Source: an uncultured Prevotellaceae bacterium (lineage in GTDB: Bacteria > Bacteroidota > Bacteroidia > Bacteroidales > Bacteroidaceae). Taken from it: a stretch of DNA of 64,000 nucleotides. Shown in pieces: positions 7,762-18,617 of the stretch. A program made the translations under genes and the position numbers. The notes beneath the pieces were generated by a model. It worked only from the letters and a program-made list of their open reading frames with translations. It searched no databases and was not told where the DNA came from. The DNA lies in assembly GCA_900316585.1 (NCBI GenBank), contig ONDM01000006.1, forward strand, positions 1-64,000, in the 5' to 3' direction. Numbering within the stretch: the stretch's first letter is position 1; each line of letters begins with the position of its first letter.

Positions 7762-8433
7762 ATGAAAAAGGTATTGTTGACTTTGATAGTTGTAATGAGC
7801 AGCGTAAGTGCTTTTGCAATGTCTAGCTATCGTGCTCGTCAAGAGGCTTGGTTCCTTACCGATAAGATGGCATATGAGCTTTATCTAACGGAGGACCAGA
7901 TGCAGGATGTATTTGAAATCAATTATGATTACTTCCGTTCTCTGGTAAATTATAGTTTACCTTATACTTTGGAATATAACCGTCGTCTGGATGACCTGAG
8001 TTTTGTGCTGACTCCATGGCAATGGCGTAAATTCCGCTTAATAGAAGATTTCGTGACTCCTGTAAAAGTTGTCAATCGCACTTGGAGTTTCGTTATTTAC
8101 AATCGTTATGTCCGTGGCTTGAATTATTATAATAAGCCAATGGGGTATTCAATATATGTAGGTGGACACAAAAACAATCCGGGCTACTACAAAGGCCGTC
8201 AGGTAATGCATTTGGAGAAGGTAAGAAGTCGTGTAGGAAATCCTAATACAGATAGAAAGTATACGATTCCTTCTTATGTAAATAAGCGCAGCAACCAGCA
8301 TCCAAATGTACAGCCAAGGCCTAAGAACAATCCAAGTGTTCAGCCTCATCAGAATCAGCCAAAACCTAATTCCAGTATGAAACCGGAAAGAAGGAGCCGT
8401 TCTACCCGTAGCAGTTCAACTCGCACTCGTTAA
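7762..8433 (+). CDS. secreted LTxxQ-motif protein, paralogue of the 735-1703 product
   Basis: A 223-residue protein with a signal peptide (about residues 1-19). Residues 22-60 (RARQEAWFLTDKMAYELYLT, then DVFEINYDYFRSL) closely match the product of 735-1703, including LTxxQ (LTEDQ, 42-46). The middle is rich in Tyr, Trp and Arg; the tail (from about 165) is rich in Pro, Asn and Gln and ends in an Arg/Ser-rich stretch, in place of the Asn/His/Gly repeats of its relative. The two genes share their promoter plan, so they are probably induced together. Exported; function unknown. Confidence 0.85.
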   Translation: MKKVLLTLIVVMSSVSAFAMSSYRARQEAWFLTDKMAYELYLTEDQMQDVFEINYDYFRSLVNYSLPYTLEYNRRLDDLSFVLTPWQWRKFRLIEDFVTPVKVVNRTWSFVIYNRYVRGLNYYNKPMGYSIYVGGHKNNPGYYKGRQVMHLEKVRSRVGNPNTDRKYTIPSYVNKRSNQHPNVQPRPKNNPSVQPHQNQPKPNSSMKPERRSRSTRSSSTRTR

Positions 8434-8448
8434 GTGACGATTATAATG

Positions 8449-8485
8449 AAAAAAGGACCATGCTTTAATGCGTGGTCCTTTTTTT
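8449..8485. terminator. bidirectional terminator between converging genes
   Basis: AAAAAAGGACCATGC (8449-8463) pairs with GCGTGGTCCTTTTTT (8470-8484), with one G-T pair and a 6-base loop. It is flanked by A and T runs and serves both the secreted-protein gene and valS, which converge here. Confidence 0.9.
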
Positions 8486-8502
8486 AGGATAGACTATCTC
8501 AG

Positions 8503-11259
8503 TTATTTTTTCAAAGCAGCTACTGATTCCTTGAGAGAAGCAATCTTGCTTTCGGCATCAGCTTTCTTTTTGCGTTCAAGTTCTACAACCTGTGCAGGAG
8601 CATGAGCTGTAAATTTCTCATTGCTCAGCTTCTTCATAATTCCAGCCAGAAAGCCCTCCAGACGTTTAATCTCATTTTCTGCTTTCTCTATTTCAGCTAC
8701 AGTGTCAATTAGATTGCCTAATGGAACGGCATATTCTGTTGTTCCAACCATGAAAGAGGCAGATCCTTCACCCTTCTGAGATACGTAATTGATATCAGAT
8801 AGGTTGGCCATTTTCTTGATGGTTGCACCCAATGCAGGGCAGCGAGTTATATTACGCTCTTCTGCGGTGTCAATGACAACTTCCATCGTCATTGTTTCCT
8901 TTTGGGCAATATTCTTGGAACTGCGTACTGCACGAACACCAGAAATAATCTGTTTCGCAATTTTATACTGTTCCAGCAAATCTTTCTCTTCTTCTTGAAG
9001 ATTCTCTACCTTTAAAGGATTGTTCATGATACTTTCACCATCCTTGCGTTCTGCCAAATGTTGCCAAAGTTCCTCACTGATAAATGGCATGAATGGGTGG
9101 ATGATTTTCATCAGGACCTCAAAGAAACCTAGTGTAGATTTCAGTGTTTCTTTGTCGATAGGAGCTTGATATGCAGGTTTGATCATTTCTAGATACCAAC
9201 CAGAGAATTCGTCAGTAAAGAGCTTGAATGCTGCCATAAGAGCCTCACTCAAACGATACTTGGAGAATAAATCCTCAATTTCTGCATTGGCTTCCTTAAT
9301 AACTGCATTAAACCATGCTATGGTTTTCTTGTTTGAAATTGGCTGTTCAATGTCAGCAACTTCCCAACCACTTACCAGACGGAAGGCATTCCATATCTTA
9401 TTGCAGAATGCAGCACCTTGCTGGCAGAGTGCATCATCAAACAGAATGTCATTTCCTGCCGGAGCAGAAAGCATCATACCCATACGAACACCATCAGCAC
9501 CGAAACGGTCAATCAAATCCAATGGGTCTGGACTGTTGCCCAATGACTTACTCATCTTACGGCCCAACTTGTCACGAACAATACCAGTGAAGTACACGTT
9601 CTTGAAAGGCATGTCACCTATATATTCATAACCAGCCATAATCATACGTGCCACCCAGAAGAATATAATGTCAGGACCAGTTACCAAGTCGTTTGTAGGG
9701 TAATAGTACTTAATTTCCTCATTACCAGGATTGTTGATACCATCGAAGAGAGAGATTGGCCATAACCAGGAAGAGAACCAAGTATCCAGTGCATCCTCAT
9801 CCTGACGCAGGTCAGAGGCTGTAAGGCTTGGATCACCCGCTTTTTCTTGAGCTAGCTTAACTGCTTCTTCTATGTTTTCAGCCACCACATAACCACCGGT
9901 AGGCAAGTAATATGCCGGAATACGATGGCCCCACCAAAGCTGTCGGCTTATACACCAGTCCTTTATGTTTTCAAGCCAGTTTCGGTAGGTGTTCTTATAC
10001 TTGGCAGGATAGAACTTAAGTTCATCATTCATTACAGGTGGCAAGGCTAAGTCTGCAAAGTGCTTCATCTTAAGGAACCACTGCATGCTCAAACGTGGCT
10101 CGATAGGTACGTTGGTACGCTCGCTGTAGCCTACTTTGTTGTCATAGTCTTCTTGTTTCTCCAGCAGTCCAGCAGCTTCCATATCAGTGGTAATCTGCTT
10201 GCGGCAGTCAAAGCGGTCCATTCCGATGTATAGACCTGCTGCCTCGCTTAATGTACCATCTGGATTAAATACATCGATAGCTTCCAGATTGTATTTTTCT
10301 CCCAGCATATAGTCATTTACATCATGGGCAGGAGTAACCTTCAAGCATCCGGTACCAAATTCTATTTCCACATATTCATCCTGAATGATAGGAACTACGC
10401 GGTTTACCATAGGCACGATGACTTTCTTACCTTTCAGCCAAGTGTTCTTAGGGTCGTTAGGGTTAATGCATACTGCCACATCGCCCATGATTGTCTCGGG
10501 GCGGGTGGTTGCTACTACCGCATAACGTCTTCCCTGAGGATCACGGTGTATCACTTGCTGCTTTACAGTAGGATCGAATTCCTTGTCATTGTTGCAAATC
10601 ACAATGGCATTAGGTTCTTCACCGTCAGTGCTTCCTGCTGGCTCGTCTACATAGTATTTCATGTAGAAAAGTTTGGAATGCTCGTCATGATAGATAACCT
10701 CTTCATCAGAAAGGGCAGTCTGCCGTTCCGGATCCCAGTTTACCATACGTACACCTCTATAAATCAGTCCTTTGTTGTAAAGGTCCACAAAGACCTTAAT
10801 AACGCTTTTACTTCTGGACTCATCCATGGTGAATGCAGTACGGTCCCAGTCGCAGGAGCATCCTAGCTTGCGAAGTTGTTTCAGGATAATGCCTCCGTGC
10901 TCGTCTGTCCAGGCCCATGCATGTTTCAGGAATTCTTCGCGAGTCAGGTCGCTTTTCTGAATACCCTGCTCTGCCAGACGCTTGATGACTTTTGCCTCAG
11001 TTGCAATGGATGCATGGTCGGTTCCTGGCACCCAGCATGCATTCTTACCCTGCATGCGTGCATGTCTTACCAGGATATCTTGTATAGTTTCGTTCAAAAC
11101 ATGACCCATGTGGAGTACACCAGTTACGTTTGGTGGAGGGATAACCACGGTGTAGGGTTCTCTACCGTCAGGCTTAGAACTAAACAACTTATGGTCAAGC
11201 CAGTACTGATACCACTTGGCTTCCACATCGGTTGGATTGTATTTGCTAGCTAATTCCAT
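8503..11259 (-). CDS. valS: valine--tRNA ligase
   Basis: A 918-residue class Ia aminoacyl-tRNA synthetase. The HIGH motif appears in [16 protein letters not shown], the KMSKS motif in [10 protein letters not shown], and tRNA-editing and valine-specific segments ([23 protein letters not shown]) are present. The C-terminus ends in the coiled coil that ValS uses to hold the tRNA. I start it at the ATG at 11259 (MELASKYNP). A TTG further up at 11301 is in frame but lies inside the -7 box TAATTTTG (11299-11306, minus strand) and so cannot be translated. Confidence 0.97.
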   Translation of the reverse strand: MELASKYNPTDVEAKWYQYWLDHKLFSSKPDGREPYTVVIPPPNVTGVLHMGHVLNETIQDILVRHARMQGKNACWVPGTDHASIATEAKVIKRLAEQGIQKSDLTREEFLKHAWAWTDEHGGIILKQLRKLGCSCDWDRTAFTMDESRSKSVIKVFVDLYNKGLIYRGVRMVNWDPERQTALSDEEVIYHDEHSKLFYMKYYVDEPAGSTDGEEPNAIVICNNDKEFDPTVKQQVIHRDPQGRRYAVVATTRPETIMGDVAVCINPNDPKNTWLKGKKVIVPMVNRVVPIIQDEYVEIEFGTGCLKVTPAHDVNDYMLGEKYNLEAIDVFNPDGTLSEAAGLYIGMDRFDCRKQITTDMEAAGLLEKQEDYDNKVGYSERTNVPIEPRLSMQWFLKMKHFADLALPPVMNDELKFYPAKYKNTYRNWLENIKDWCISRQLWWGHRIPAYYLPTGGYVVAENIEEAVKLAQEKAGDPSLTASDLRQDEDALDTWFSSWLWPISLFDGINNPGNEEIKYYYPTNDLVTGPDIIFFWVARMIMAGYEYIGDMPFKNVYFTGIVRDKLGRKMSKSLGNSPDPLDLIDRFGADGVRMGMMLSAPAGNDILFDDALCQQGAAFCNKIWNAFRLVSGWEVADIEQPISNKKTIAWFNAVIKEANAEIEDLFSKYRLSEALMAAFKLFTDEFSGWYLEMIKPAYQAPIDKETLKSTLGFFEVLMKIIHPFMPFISEELWQHLAERKDGESIMNNPLKVENLQEEEKDLLEQYKIAKQIISGVRAVRSSKNIAQKETMTMEVVIDTAEERNITRCPALGATIKKMANLSDINYVSQKGEGSASFMVGTTEYAVPLGNLIDTVAEIEKAENEIKRLEGFLAGIMKKLSNEKFTAHAPAQVVELERKKKADAESKIASLKESVAALKK

Positions 11260-11373
11260 TTTTATAATTGTTTTTTTATCTTTTTCGCTTATGGGGTGCA
11301 AAATTACAAAAAATGGGGGAAATAGAAGAAAAGAATTCTAATTAATTAGGTACGAAATAAACTACTCCCTAGT

Positions 11374-11400
11374 TAGGGAAATATTTTTCTCCTTCTAGAG
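11374..11400 (+). promoter_or_regulatory. 22-bp-phased TAGGG/TAGAG element upstream of a lipoprotein gene
   Basis: TAGGG at 11374 and TAGAG at 11396, 22 bp apart, as in the three promoters at 1745-1810, 7650-7715 and 31819-31884. Bases 11376-11396 (21 bp) are identical to 40501-40521. Here the element lies about 70 bp, not 36 bp, upstream of the best -7 box, so activation geometry would differ. Confidence 0.6.
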
Positions 11401-11439
11401 AAGCTGAAAAGTGGAAGAAATCCCGATTTTTATTTATTA

Positions 11440-11472
11440 TTTTGGCATTGCTTTGAAAATGTGCTATCTTTG
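11440..11472 (+). promoter_or_regulatory. promoter of the 11521 lipoprotein gene
   Basis: -33 TTTTG (11440-11444), a 20-bp spacer, and -7 TATCTTTG (11465-11472): a full Bacteroidetes-type promoter, with an expected 5' leader of roughly 45 bases. Confidence 0.75.
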
Positions 11473-11520
11473 CACCTACTTAAAATTGAAATCAATAAAC
11501 TTATTAAAAAGTATTTGAAA

Positions 11521-11991
11521 ATGAAAAAGTATTTTTTGATGGCTGCTGCTTGTCTGGCTATGGTCGCTTGCGGAGGTAAAAGCAATGATGCTGCTACAGT
11601 TGAAACCCCTGAAGAACTGAATGAACTGATAGAGTCTCTTAACGAGTCTGCAGCTCAGATAGATGAGGAGACCAAGGCTTTAATAGAGAAGCAGGAGTCC
11701 GGTGTAATTACAGAGGAGGAAAAAACCACTTTGATTCAGAAACTAAAGGCTATCGGTGCAAAGGTTATTGTTGGCGAAAAGACTTTGGAAGGTGGCGTTG
11801 AAGATGCCAAGGCTGCTGTAGAAGGCTCAAAGGATGAGGCTAAGGATATCGTAAACAAGGCTACCGACGGTGCAGTTGAAAAGGTAGAGGCTGCTAAGAA
11901 GACTGTTGAGGATGTCAAAGAAAAGGCTGAGAATATAAAGGAAAGTGCCGAGCAGTTGAAGGATGCAGTTAACTCATTGAAGAAGAAATAA
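11521..11991 (+). CDS. small lipoprotein with amphipathic Ala/Lys/Glu-rich helices
   Basis: A 156-residue predicted lipoprotein: signal [19 protein letters not shown] with Cys17 as the lipid-bearing residue. The mature part is almost all charged helix. From about residue 95 it runs in 11-residue-like heptads rich in Ala, Lys, Glu, Asp and Val ([17 protein letters not shown] and so on), much like LEA or apolipoprotein-type helices. It probably lies on the membrane surface or forms a coiled coil in the envelope. Specific function unknown. I choose the ATG at 11521; an in-frame upstream GTG at 11461 overlaps the -7 box. aspS follows after 7 bp, so the two may be cotranscribed. Confidence 0.85.
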   Translation: MKKYFLMAAACLAMVACGGKSNDAATVETPEELNELIESLNESAAQIDEETKALIEKQESGVITEEEKTTLIQKLKAIGAKVIVGEKTLEGGVEDAKAAVEGSKDEAKDIVNKATDGAVEKVEAAKKTVEDVKEKAENIKESAEQLKDAVNSLKKK

Positions 11992-11998
11992 TAAGACA

Positions 11999-13756
11999 AT
12001 GTATAGAACCAAGACTTGTGGAGAACTTAGAATCTCCGATGTTGGTCAAGTTGTGACACTTGCCGGATGGGTGCAACGTACCCGTAAGATGGGTGGAATG
12101 ACCTTTGTGGACCTACGTGACCGTTATGGTATCACTCAACTGGTTTTCAATGCAGAGACTAATGCTTCACTTTGTGAACAGAGTAACCATCTGGGACGTG
12201 AATTTGTTATTCAAGTAACAGGCGAAGTTAGTGAGCGTTCTTCCAAGAACAGTAAAATTCCTACTGGTGACATTGAAATCATCGTATCCGAACTGAATGT
12301 GTTGAACTCATCAGAAGTTCCTCCTTTTACCATTGAGGATGAGAGTGACGGTGGCGATGATATCCGTATGAAGTATCGCTATTTGGACTTGCGTCGTAAT
12401 GCAGTCCGTAAAAATCTGGAATTACGTCATAAAATGACTATGGAAGTCCGTCGTTATTTGGATGGTAAGGGCTTCCTGGAAGTGGAAACTCCTATGCTAA
12501 TTGGTTCAACTCCAGAAGGAGCACGCGACTTTGTAGTGCCAAGTCGTATGAATCCGGGTTGTTTCTATGCACTCCCTCAGAGTCCTCAGACTTTGAAGCA
12601 GCTGCTTATGGTGGCTGGTTTCGATCGTTATTTCCAGATTGTAAAGTGTTTCCGTGACGAAGATTTGCGTGCTGACCGTCAGCCAGAGTTCACTCAAATT
12701 GATTGTGAAATGTCTTTTGTGGAGCAGGATGATGTCATCAACCTGTTTGAAGGCATGGCTAAGCATCTGTTCAAGGAACTTCGGGGTGTGGAACTGACTG
12801 AACCTTTCTTACGTATGCCTTGGGAAGAGGCTATGCGCCGATTTGGTAGTGACAAGCCAGATATGAGATTTGGCATGGAGTTCGTGGAACTGATGGATAT
12901 ACTGAAAGGACATGGTTTCAGTGTGTTCGATGAGGCTGAATATATTGGTGGTATCTGTGCAGAGGGTGCTGCTTCCTATACTCGTAAACAGATTGATCAG
13001 TTGACAGATTGGGTTAAGCGTCCTCAGATAGGTGCTAAAGGTTTGGTCTATGCCCGTGTTCAGGATGATGGGACAGTAAAGTCTAGTGTGGATAAATTCT
13101 ATTCACAGGATGTCTTGCAGCAGATGAAGGAAAAATTTGGTGCAAAACCTGGAGACCTGATCCTGATTTTGAGTGGTGCTGATACCATGAAGACTCGTAA
13201 GCAACTTTGCGAACTTCGTTTAGAGATGGGTAATCGATTGGGACTTCGTGACAAAAACAAATTTGCACTGTTGTGGGTTGTAGACTTCCCAATGTTTGAG
13301 TGGAGTGAGGAAGAAGGTCGCCTTATGGCTATGCATCATCCATTCACTCATCCAAAGGATGAAGATATTCCTTTGTTGGACACTGATCCAGCTGCAGTAC
13401 GTGCAGATGCGTATGATATGGTATGCAATGGTATTGAAGTGGGTGGTGGTTCTATCCGTATCCATGACAGCAAGTTGCAGGCTAAGATGTTCGAAATTCT
13501 TGGATTTACCCCTGAGAAAGCCAAGGAGCAGTTTGGCTTCCTGATGAATGCCTTCAAGTATGGTGCACCTCCTCATGGTGGCTTGGCTTATGGTTTGGAC
13601 CGTTGGGTAAGCATCTTTGCTGGTTTGGACAGTATCCGAGACTGCATTGCATTCCCAAAGAACAATAGTGGTAGGGATGTTATGCTTGATGCTCCAGCTG
13701 CACTTGATCAGAAACAGTTGGACGAGTTAAACCTCATAGTTGATATCAAGGAATAA
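11999..13756 (+). CDS. aspS: aspartate--tRNA ligase
   Basis: A 585-residue class IIb synthetase of normal bacterial length. Marks: the N-terminal OB-fold ([21 protein letters not shown]), class II motif 2 ([18 protein letters not shown]), the bacterial GAD insertion domain in the middle, and motif 3 with GLAYGLDRW near the C-terminus. It charges tRNA-Asp with aspartate. Whether it is discriminating or also charges tRNA-Asn cannot be told by eye. A terminator follows. Confidence 0.97.
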   Translation: MYRTKTCGELRISDVGQVVTLAGWVQRTRKMGGMTFVDLRDRYGITQLVFNAETNASLCEQSNHLGREFVIQVTGEVSERSSKNSKIPTGDIEIIVSELNVLNSSEVPPFTIEDESDGGDDIRMKYRYLDLRRNAVRKNLELRHKMTMEVRRYLDGKGFLEVETPMLIGSTPEGARDFVVPSRMNPGCFYALPQSPQTLKQLLMVAGFDRYFQIVKCFRDEDLRADRQPEFTQIDCEMSFVEQDDVINLFEGMAKHLFKELRGVELTEPFLRMPWEEAMRRFGSDKPDMRFGMEFVELMDILKGHGFSVFDEAEYIGGICAEGAASYTRKQIDQLTDWVKRPQIGAKGLVYARVQDDGTVKSSVDKFYSQDVLQQMKEKFGAKPGDLILILSGADTMKTRKQLCELRLEMGNRLGLRDKNKFALLWVVDFPMFEWSEEEGRLMAMHHPFTHPKDEDIPLLDTDPAAVRADAYDMVCNGIEVGGGSIRIHDSKLQAKMFEILGFTPEKAKEQFGFLMNAFKYGAPPHGGLAYGLDRWVSIFAGLDSIRDCIAFPKNNSGRDVMLDAPAALDQKQLDELNLIVDIKE

Positions 13757-13778
13757 AAAATCCATCTGAAGTTATAGA

Positions 13779-13809
13779 AAAGTGTATCACATAAGTGGTA
13801 CACTTTTTT
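13779..13809 (+). terminator. aspS terminator
   Basis: AGTGTATCAC (from about 13781) pairs with GTGGTACACT with one G-T pair and a 4-base loop, followed by a run of T ending at 13809. Confidence 0.82.
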
Positions 13810-13878
13810 TGAAAATAAAAATCAAAAAGCCCCTATACTTGGCTCATTTTCCTTATATTTGCATAAATTTAGCAAGGA

Positions 13879-15453
13879 ATGGAAAATATCTTAGAAAGTT
13901 TATATAAAGGATGGTTTGGTGTAGAGTGCAACTCAGTCTTGAAAATACAGGGCTCAGGAAGCAATCGTAACTATTACCGTCTCTCTGGTCCTTCAGGCTC
14001 TGTTATAGGAGTCGTGGGGCCTTCCGTTGATGAGAACCAGGCATTTATTTATTTGGCCAGACATTTCAAGGCAAAAGGTTTGCCTGTTCCGGAGGTTTTA
14101 GCAGTCAACGATAAGTGTACACATTATATTCAGGAAGATTTGGGTTCTTTGGCTCTTTTCGATGCCATTAAGGAGGGCCGGGATAATGATGGACATTATT
14201 CCCCTGAGCATGTTAACCTGTTGAAGAAGACTATAGCCAAGCTTCCTTCTATACAGTTTATTGGTGCAAAAGGTCTGGATTGGGATAAATGTTATCCATT
14301 GCCTGCAATGGGTCGTGCTAGTATTCAGTTTGACTTGAACTACTTTAAATATGATTTCCTGAAGTTTACGGGAGTGGATTTCCATGAATTCAAGTTGGAA
14401 ATGGATTTTCATGCCCTGGCAGATGATTTGCTTGCAGACGTAGACAATACATTCTTGTACCGTGATTTTCAAGCTCGGAATGTGATGCTGAAAGATGGTA
14501 CAGACCCCATGTTCATTGATTTTCAAGGTGGACGTCGTGGCCCTGTCTATTACGATGTAGCGTCATTCTTGTGGCAGGCTTCAGCTAAGTATTCTCCTGA
14601 ACTGAGGGAAGAACTTATTCAAGTTTATCTTGAAGAACTGCGCAAGTTCAAGGATGTAGATGAGAAGGAGTTCCGGAAAAATTTGAATCTTTGGGTATTG
14701 TTCCGTTTGCTGCAGGTTCTTGGGGCATATGGTTTCCGTGGCCTGTTTGAACGTAAGAAACATTTCATTGACAGTATTGCTCCTGCCATGTCTAATCTGG
14801 AAGCATTATTGGATGAGAATGATTTCCGTTATGAATATTTGGTGAAGGTGCTCCGTGATGTATTAGACATGGATAGCTTCATTTTAGCCGACGGCACCCG
14901 TATTTGGCTCCGTGAACCAAAGCCATTGACTCAGTCTAAGCCATACTTCTCCAAGTTTGACAATAAAGGCCCATTGAAAGTGCGTGTGTTCAGTTTCTCT
15001 TTCTGGAAGGGCATTCCGCAGGATGAAAGTGGAAATGGTGGTGGATATGTCTTTGATGTTCGTTGTACGCATAATCCAGGTCGATATCCGGAGTATAAGA
15101 CTCAAACCGGTTTGGATGCTCCTGTAAAGGAATTCTTGGAAAAGGATGGTGAAATAACGGTTTATCTCCGTAGTGTATATAAATTGGCAGATGCCCATGT
15201 TGAAAGATACATCAAGCGAGGTTTTACTAGTTTGATGTTCAGTTTTGGCTGTACGGGAGGTCAGCACCGCAGTGTATATGCTGCACAGCATTTAGCTGAG
15301 CATATCAACAAGAAATATGGGGTGGAAGTGGAACTCTTGCATCGTGAGCAGAAAATCAGCCAGCACTTTAACCCATTTAAGGTGAAGAAAACGGACGAGT
15401 TGCAGATGACCAACCGTCAGATTCCACTTAGTATAAGTGAGGAAGGTCTATAA
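13879..15453 (+). CDS. AmgK-like sugar kinase fused to a RapZ C-terminal domain
   Basis: A 524-residue two-domain protein. Residues about 1-330 are an aminoglycoside-phosphotransferase-type kinase: a Gly-rich loop GSGSNRNYYRL near 25-36, catalytic loop YRDFQARNVM (Asp196), and metal-binding IDFQGG (Asp214). These resemble AmgK, which phosphorylates N-acetylmuramate or N-acetylglucosamine at C1. Residues about 345-505 match the C-terminal domain of RapZ, with VFDVRCTHNPGR, TGLDAPV and the signature FGCTGGQHRSVYAAQH (456-471); in E. coli this domain senses glucosamine-6-phosphate. The stop codon overlaps the start of the MurU-like gene, so the two act together. The P-loop N-domain of RapZ is absent. 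Confidence 0.87.
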   Translation: MENILESLYKGWFGVECNSVLKIQGSGSNRNYYRLSGPSGSVIGVVGPSVDENQAFIYLARHFKAKGLPVPEVLAVNDKCTHYIQEDLGSLALFDAIKEGRDNDGHYSPEHVNLLKKTIAKLPSIQFIGAKGLDWDKCYPLPAMGRASIQFDLNYFKYDFLKFTGVDFHEFKLEMDFHALADDLLADVDNTFLYRDFQARNVMLKDGTDPMFIDFQGGRRGPVYYDVASFLWQASAKYSPELREELIQVYLEELRKFKDVDEKEFRKNLNLWVLFRLLQVLGAYGFRGLFERKKHFIDSIAPAMSNLEALLDENDFRYEYLVKVLRDVLDMDSFILADGTRIWLREPKPLTQSKPYFSKFDNKGPLKVRVFSFSFWKGIPQDESGNGGGYVFDVRCTHNPGRYPEYKTQTGLDAPVKEFLEKDGEITVYLRSVYKLADAHVERYIKRGFTSLMFSFGCTGGQHRSVYAAQHLAEHINKKYGVEVELLHREQKISQHFNPFKVKKTDELQMTNRQIPLSISEEGL

Positions 15454-16181
15454 TGAGAGCAATGATTTTTGCAGCAGGGTTGGGAACGAGGCTCAAGCCT
15501 CTGACTGACAGTATTCCCAAGGCGTTGGTGCCTGTGGGTGGTAAGCCTTTGTTGCAGATACTTATAGACCGTCTAGCAGCTTCCGGCTGTACAGAGGCTA
15601 CAGTAAACGTGCATCATTTTTCTGAGAAGGTTATCAGTTATCTGTATTACAATAAACAGCCTATCAAGATTAACATCAGCGATGAAAGTGGAGAATTGCT
15701 GGATACTGGTGGTGGCATTCGTAAGGCTGCCAGATTCTTTGCTGATGGGGAACCTTTTCTTATCCATAATGTAGATATTCTTCATAATCTAGATCTTCAG
15801 AAATTTTATGAAGAGAATGTTCATAGTGGAGACGCTGTTCTTCTGGTAAGTTCAAGAAAGACGCAACGGTATTTTCTTTTTGATGATGAGAACAACTTGG
15901 TTGGGTGGACTAATTTAAAGACAGGAGAAGTCAAGTCTCCTTATCCGAACCTGGATCCTAAACGTTATCATATGTATGCTTTCGGAGGTATCCATATCTT
16001 TAATCCTCGTCTGTTTCAGGAGATGGACAAATGGCCTGCAAAATTCCCCATTGTAGATTTTTACCTGAGTATCTGTGACAAATATCTGATTAAAGGTTAC
16101 CTAAAGGAAGACTTGAAATTGGTTGATGTGGGAAAATTGGACACATTGGTTGAAGCTGAGAAATTTCTAAAAAACAAATAA
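15453..16181 (+). CDS. MurU-like sugar-phosphate nucleotidyltransferase
   Basis: A 242-residue nucleotidyltransferase with the signature FAAGLGTRLKPLTDSIPKAL at the N-terminus, the metal-binding HNVDILHN (near 108-115) and ELLDTGGGIRKA. Size and motifs fit MurU, which makes UDP-MurNAc from MurNAc-1-phosphate in the AmgK-MurU peptidoglycan recycling route. It starts at the same base where the upstream kinase ends, so coupling is tight. A role with a different hexose-1-phosphate cannot be ruled out from sequence. Confidence 0.85.
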   Translation: MRAMIFAAGLGTRLKPLTDSIPKALVPVGGKPLLQILIDRLAASGCTEATVNVHHFSEKVISYLYYNKQPIKINISDESGELLDTGGGIRKAARFFADGEPFLIHNVDILHNLDLQKFYEENVHSGDAVLLVSSRKTQRYFLFDDENNLVGWTNLKTGEVKSPYPNLDPKRYHMYAFGGIHIFNPRLFQEMDKWPAKFPIVDFYLSICDKYLIKGYLKEDLKLVDVGKLDTLVEAEKFLKNK

Positions 16182-16185
16182 TAAT

Positions 16186-16608
16186 ATGAAGAGACTCTTA
16201 TACCTTGCACTTTTGCTTTGTTGTGCAGTGGCGTGCACACAGAAACCTGCTCCTGCAGGAGAACCAGCTAGTGAGGCACAGGACTCCCTAGTAGAAGAGA
16301 TTGTGGCAGAACCGGATACTTTTGTCTTTTTCCAGACCGAGGCCGATGTCCGTGCCTATCTCTGCAAGCATATTTATAAGAATGATGAAAACTTTATCTT
16401 GGCTTTTGAGAAAGATGCCAATGAAATAACCTACAATGAAATGCCTGTTTCTCATTCTACAGTCATTGAGGAGTTTAATGACACCATGGCCTTGGTAAAG
16501 AGTACTGGAATGTTGGGGAATACCACCATACGTTTTACAGCATTGCCTACTGGAAACGTGATTGAAGATCTAAATGATGGTATCCTGTATTGGGAATACG
16601 ACAAATAG
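16186..16608 (+). CDS. small lipoprotein, function unknown
   Basis: A 140-residue predicted lipoprotein: signal MKRLLYLALLLCCAVACTQ with lipid-bearing Cys17. A Pro/Ala/Glu-rich linker (about 20-45) leads to a compact domain (48-140) of about 90 residues that begins FFQTEADVRAYLCKHIYKND and ends GILYWEYDK. It starts 4 bp after the MurU-like gene and is the last gene of that operon. Its stop codon touches the stop codon of the converging gene with no base between. I do not recognise the domain. Confidence 0.8.
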   Translation: MKRLLYLALLLCCAVACTQKPAPAGEPASEAQDSLVEEIVAEPDTFVFFQTEADVRAYLCKHIYKNDENFILAFEKDANEITYNEMPVSHSTVIEEFNDTMALVKSTGMLGNTTIRFTALPTGNVIEDLNDGILYWEYDK

Positions 16609-17235
16609 TCATTCTATTTCCAGTTTCACCAGTTTCATAGATTTTGACAAATCATTTGGATTGGTACCTAAGACTCCTTCAGGTATCTCCTCGTTGTGCT
16701 CTTTAAAAAGGTTGGTCCAGAACTCAGGCATATTCCCGTCCTTGTCTCTGAAATTCATTGGGTGAGCCTCAAAGATTGGCTTGCCTTCTGCATCAGTATA
16801 GCTTTCGTAGACCAGCTCACTGCAGTATAGGCTCTCGTTGTCCGGAAGATATAGGAAATCATAGGGTTGACCTATGAAACTTTTTGCATTCTCGATAACT
16901 TGTTCCGGGTCTATTTCACCAGATACCACCCTATAGTAGGAAAGGTTTCCTTCTCTTTCCTTGAACACATCTAAAGGGGTCTCTGTGACTCCTTTCTTGG
17001 ACGATGCTTCCAATACATAAATCCCATCTTCCCTGCAGTCAATGATGCCTACGTGTGTGTAGCTGGTGATGGAGTCAGAAGTGGCAGAAGCTATGGCACC
17101 GTCAAAAGCCGAAGCACCTGCAGAGACAAAGACTAGATCTGCAGTCTGCAATCTGTCTTTCATTGTTTCTGAGCAAGCCGCAGTAAGTAATCCAATGAGG
17201 AACATCTTGAAATACAGTTTGAATCTGGAAATCAT
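16609..17235 (-). CDS. YiiX/YebB-like NlpC/P60-type cysteine hydrolase, lipoprotein
   Basis: A 208-residue predicted lipoprotein (Cys21 in TAACSETM). The body matches the circularly permuted NlpC/P60 group: DLVFVSAGASAFDGAI, the histidine in YTHVGIID (near 78-85), and the nucleophile Cys in ESLYCSELVYESY (near 135-147). Members are thought to cleave amide or ester bonds in peptidoglycan or lipids; the substrate here is unknown. It converges exactly on the preceding lipoprotein gene. Confidence 0.85.
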   Translation of the reverse strand: MISRFKLYFKMFLIGLLTAACSETMKDRLQTADLVFVSAGASAFDGAIASATSDSITSYTHVGIIDCREDGIYVLEASSKKGVTETPLDVFKEREGNLSYYRVVSGEIDPEQVIENAKSFIGQPYDFLYLPDNESLYCSELVYESYTDAEGKPIFEAHPMNFRDKDGNMPEFWTNLFKEHNEEIPEGVLGTNPNDLSKSMKLVKLEIE

Positions 17236-17282
17236 TTGAATAAATCAGTAAGTTTTATGCAAAGGTAATAATTTTCAGGTGA

Positions 17283-18497
<1,215 letters not shown>

Positions 18498-18517
18498 TCA
18501 AAAAGTATTCTTTAGAG

Positions 18518-18560
18518 TCCCATGGAAAGTGTAACAGCTTTCCATGGGATTTTTCTTTTT
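18518..18560 (+). terminator. terminator behind the CE1-like esterase
   Basis: TCCCATGGAAAG (18518-18529) and CTTTCCATGGGA (18538-18549) form a perfect 12-bp stem with an 8-base loop, followed by a T-rich tail. Confidence 0.92.
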
Positions 18561-18617
18561 TTATAGGCAGATGTGAGAATTTTGTGGTACATTTGTCTGG
18601 GAAAGTGCTAGAACTAT

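Noticed and set aside
11260-11301. TTG start for valS that would add 14 residues
   Set aside because: The TTG is part of the -7 box TAATTTTG, so it lies upstream of the transcript start. The same reasoning rejects upstream starts for tex (24610), the MATE gene (26887), the 31773 outer-membrane protein gene and others.
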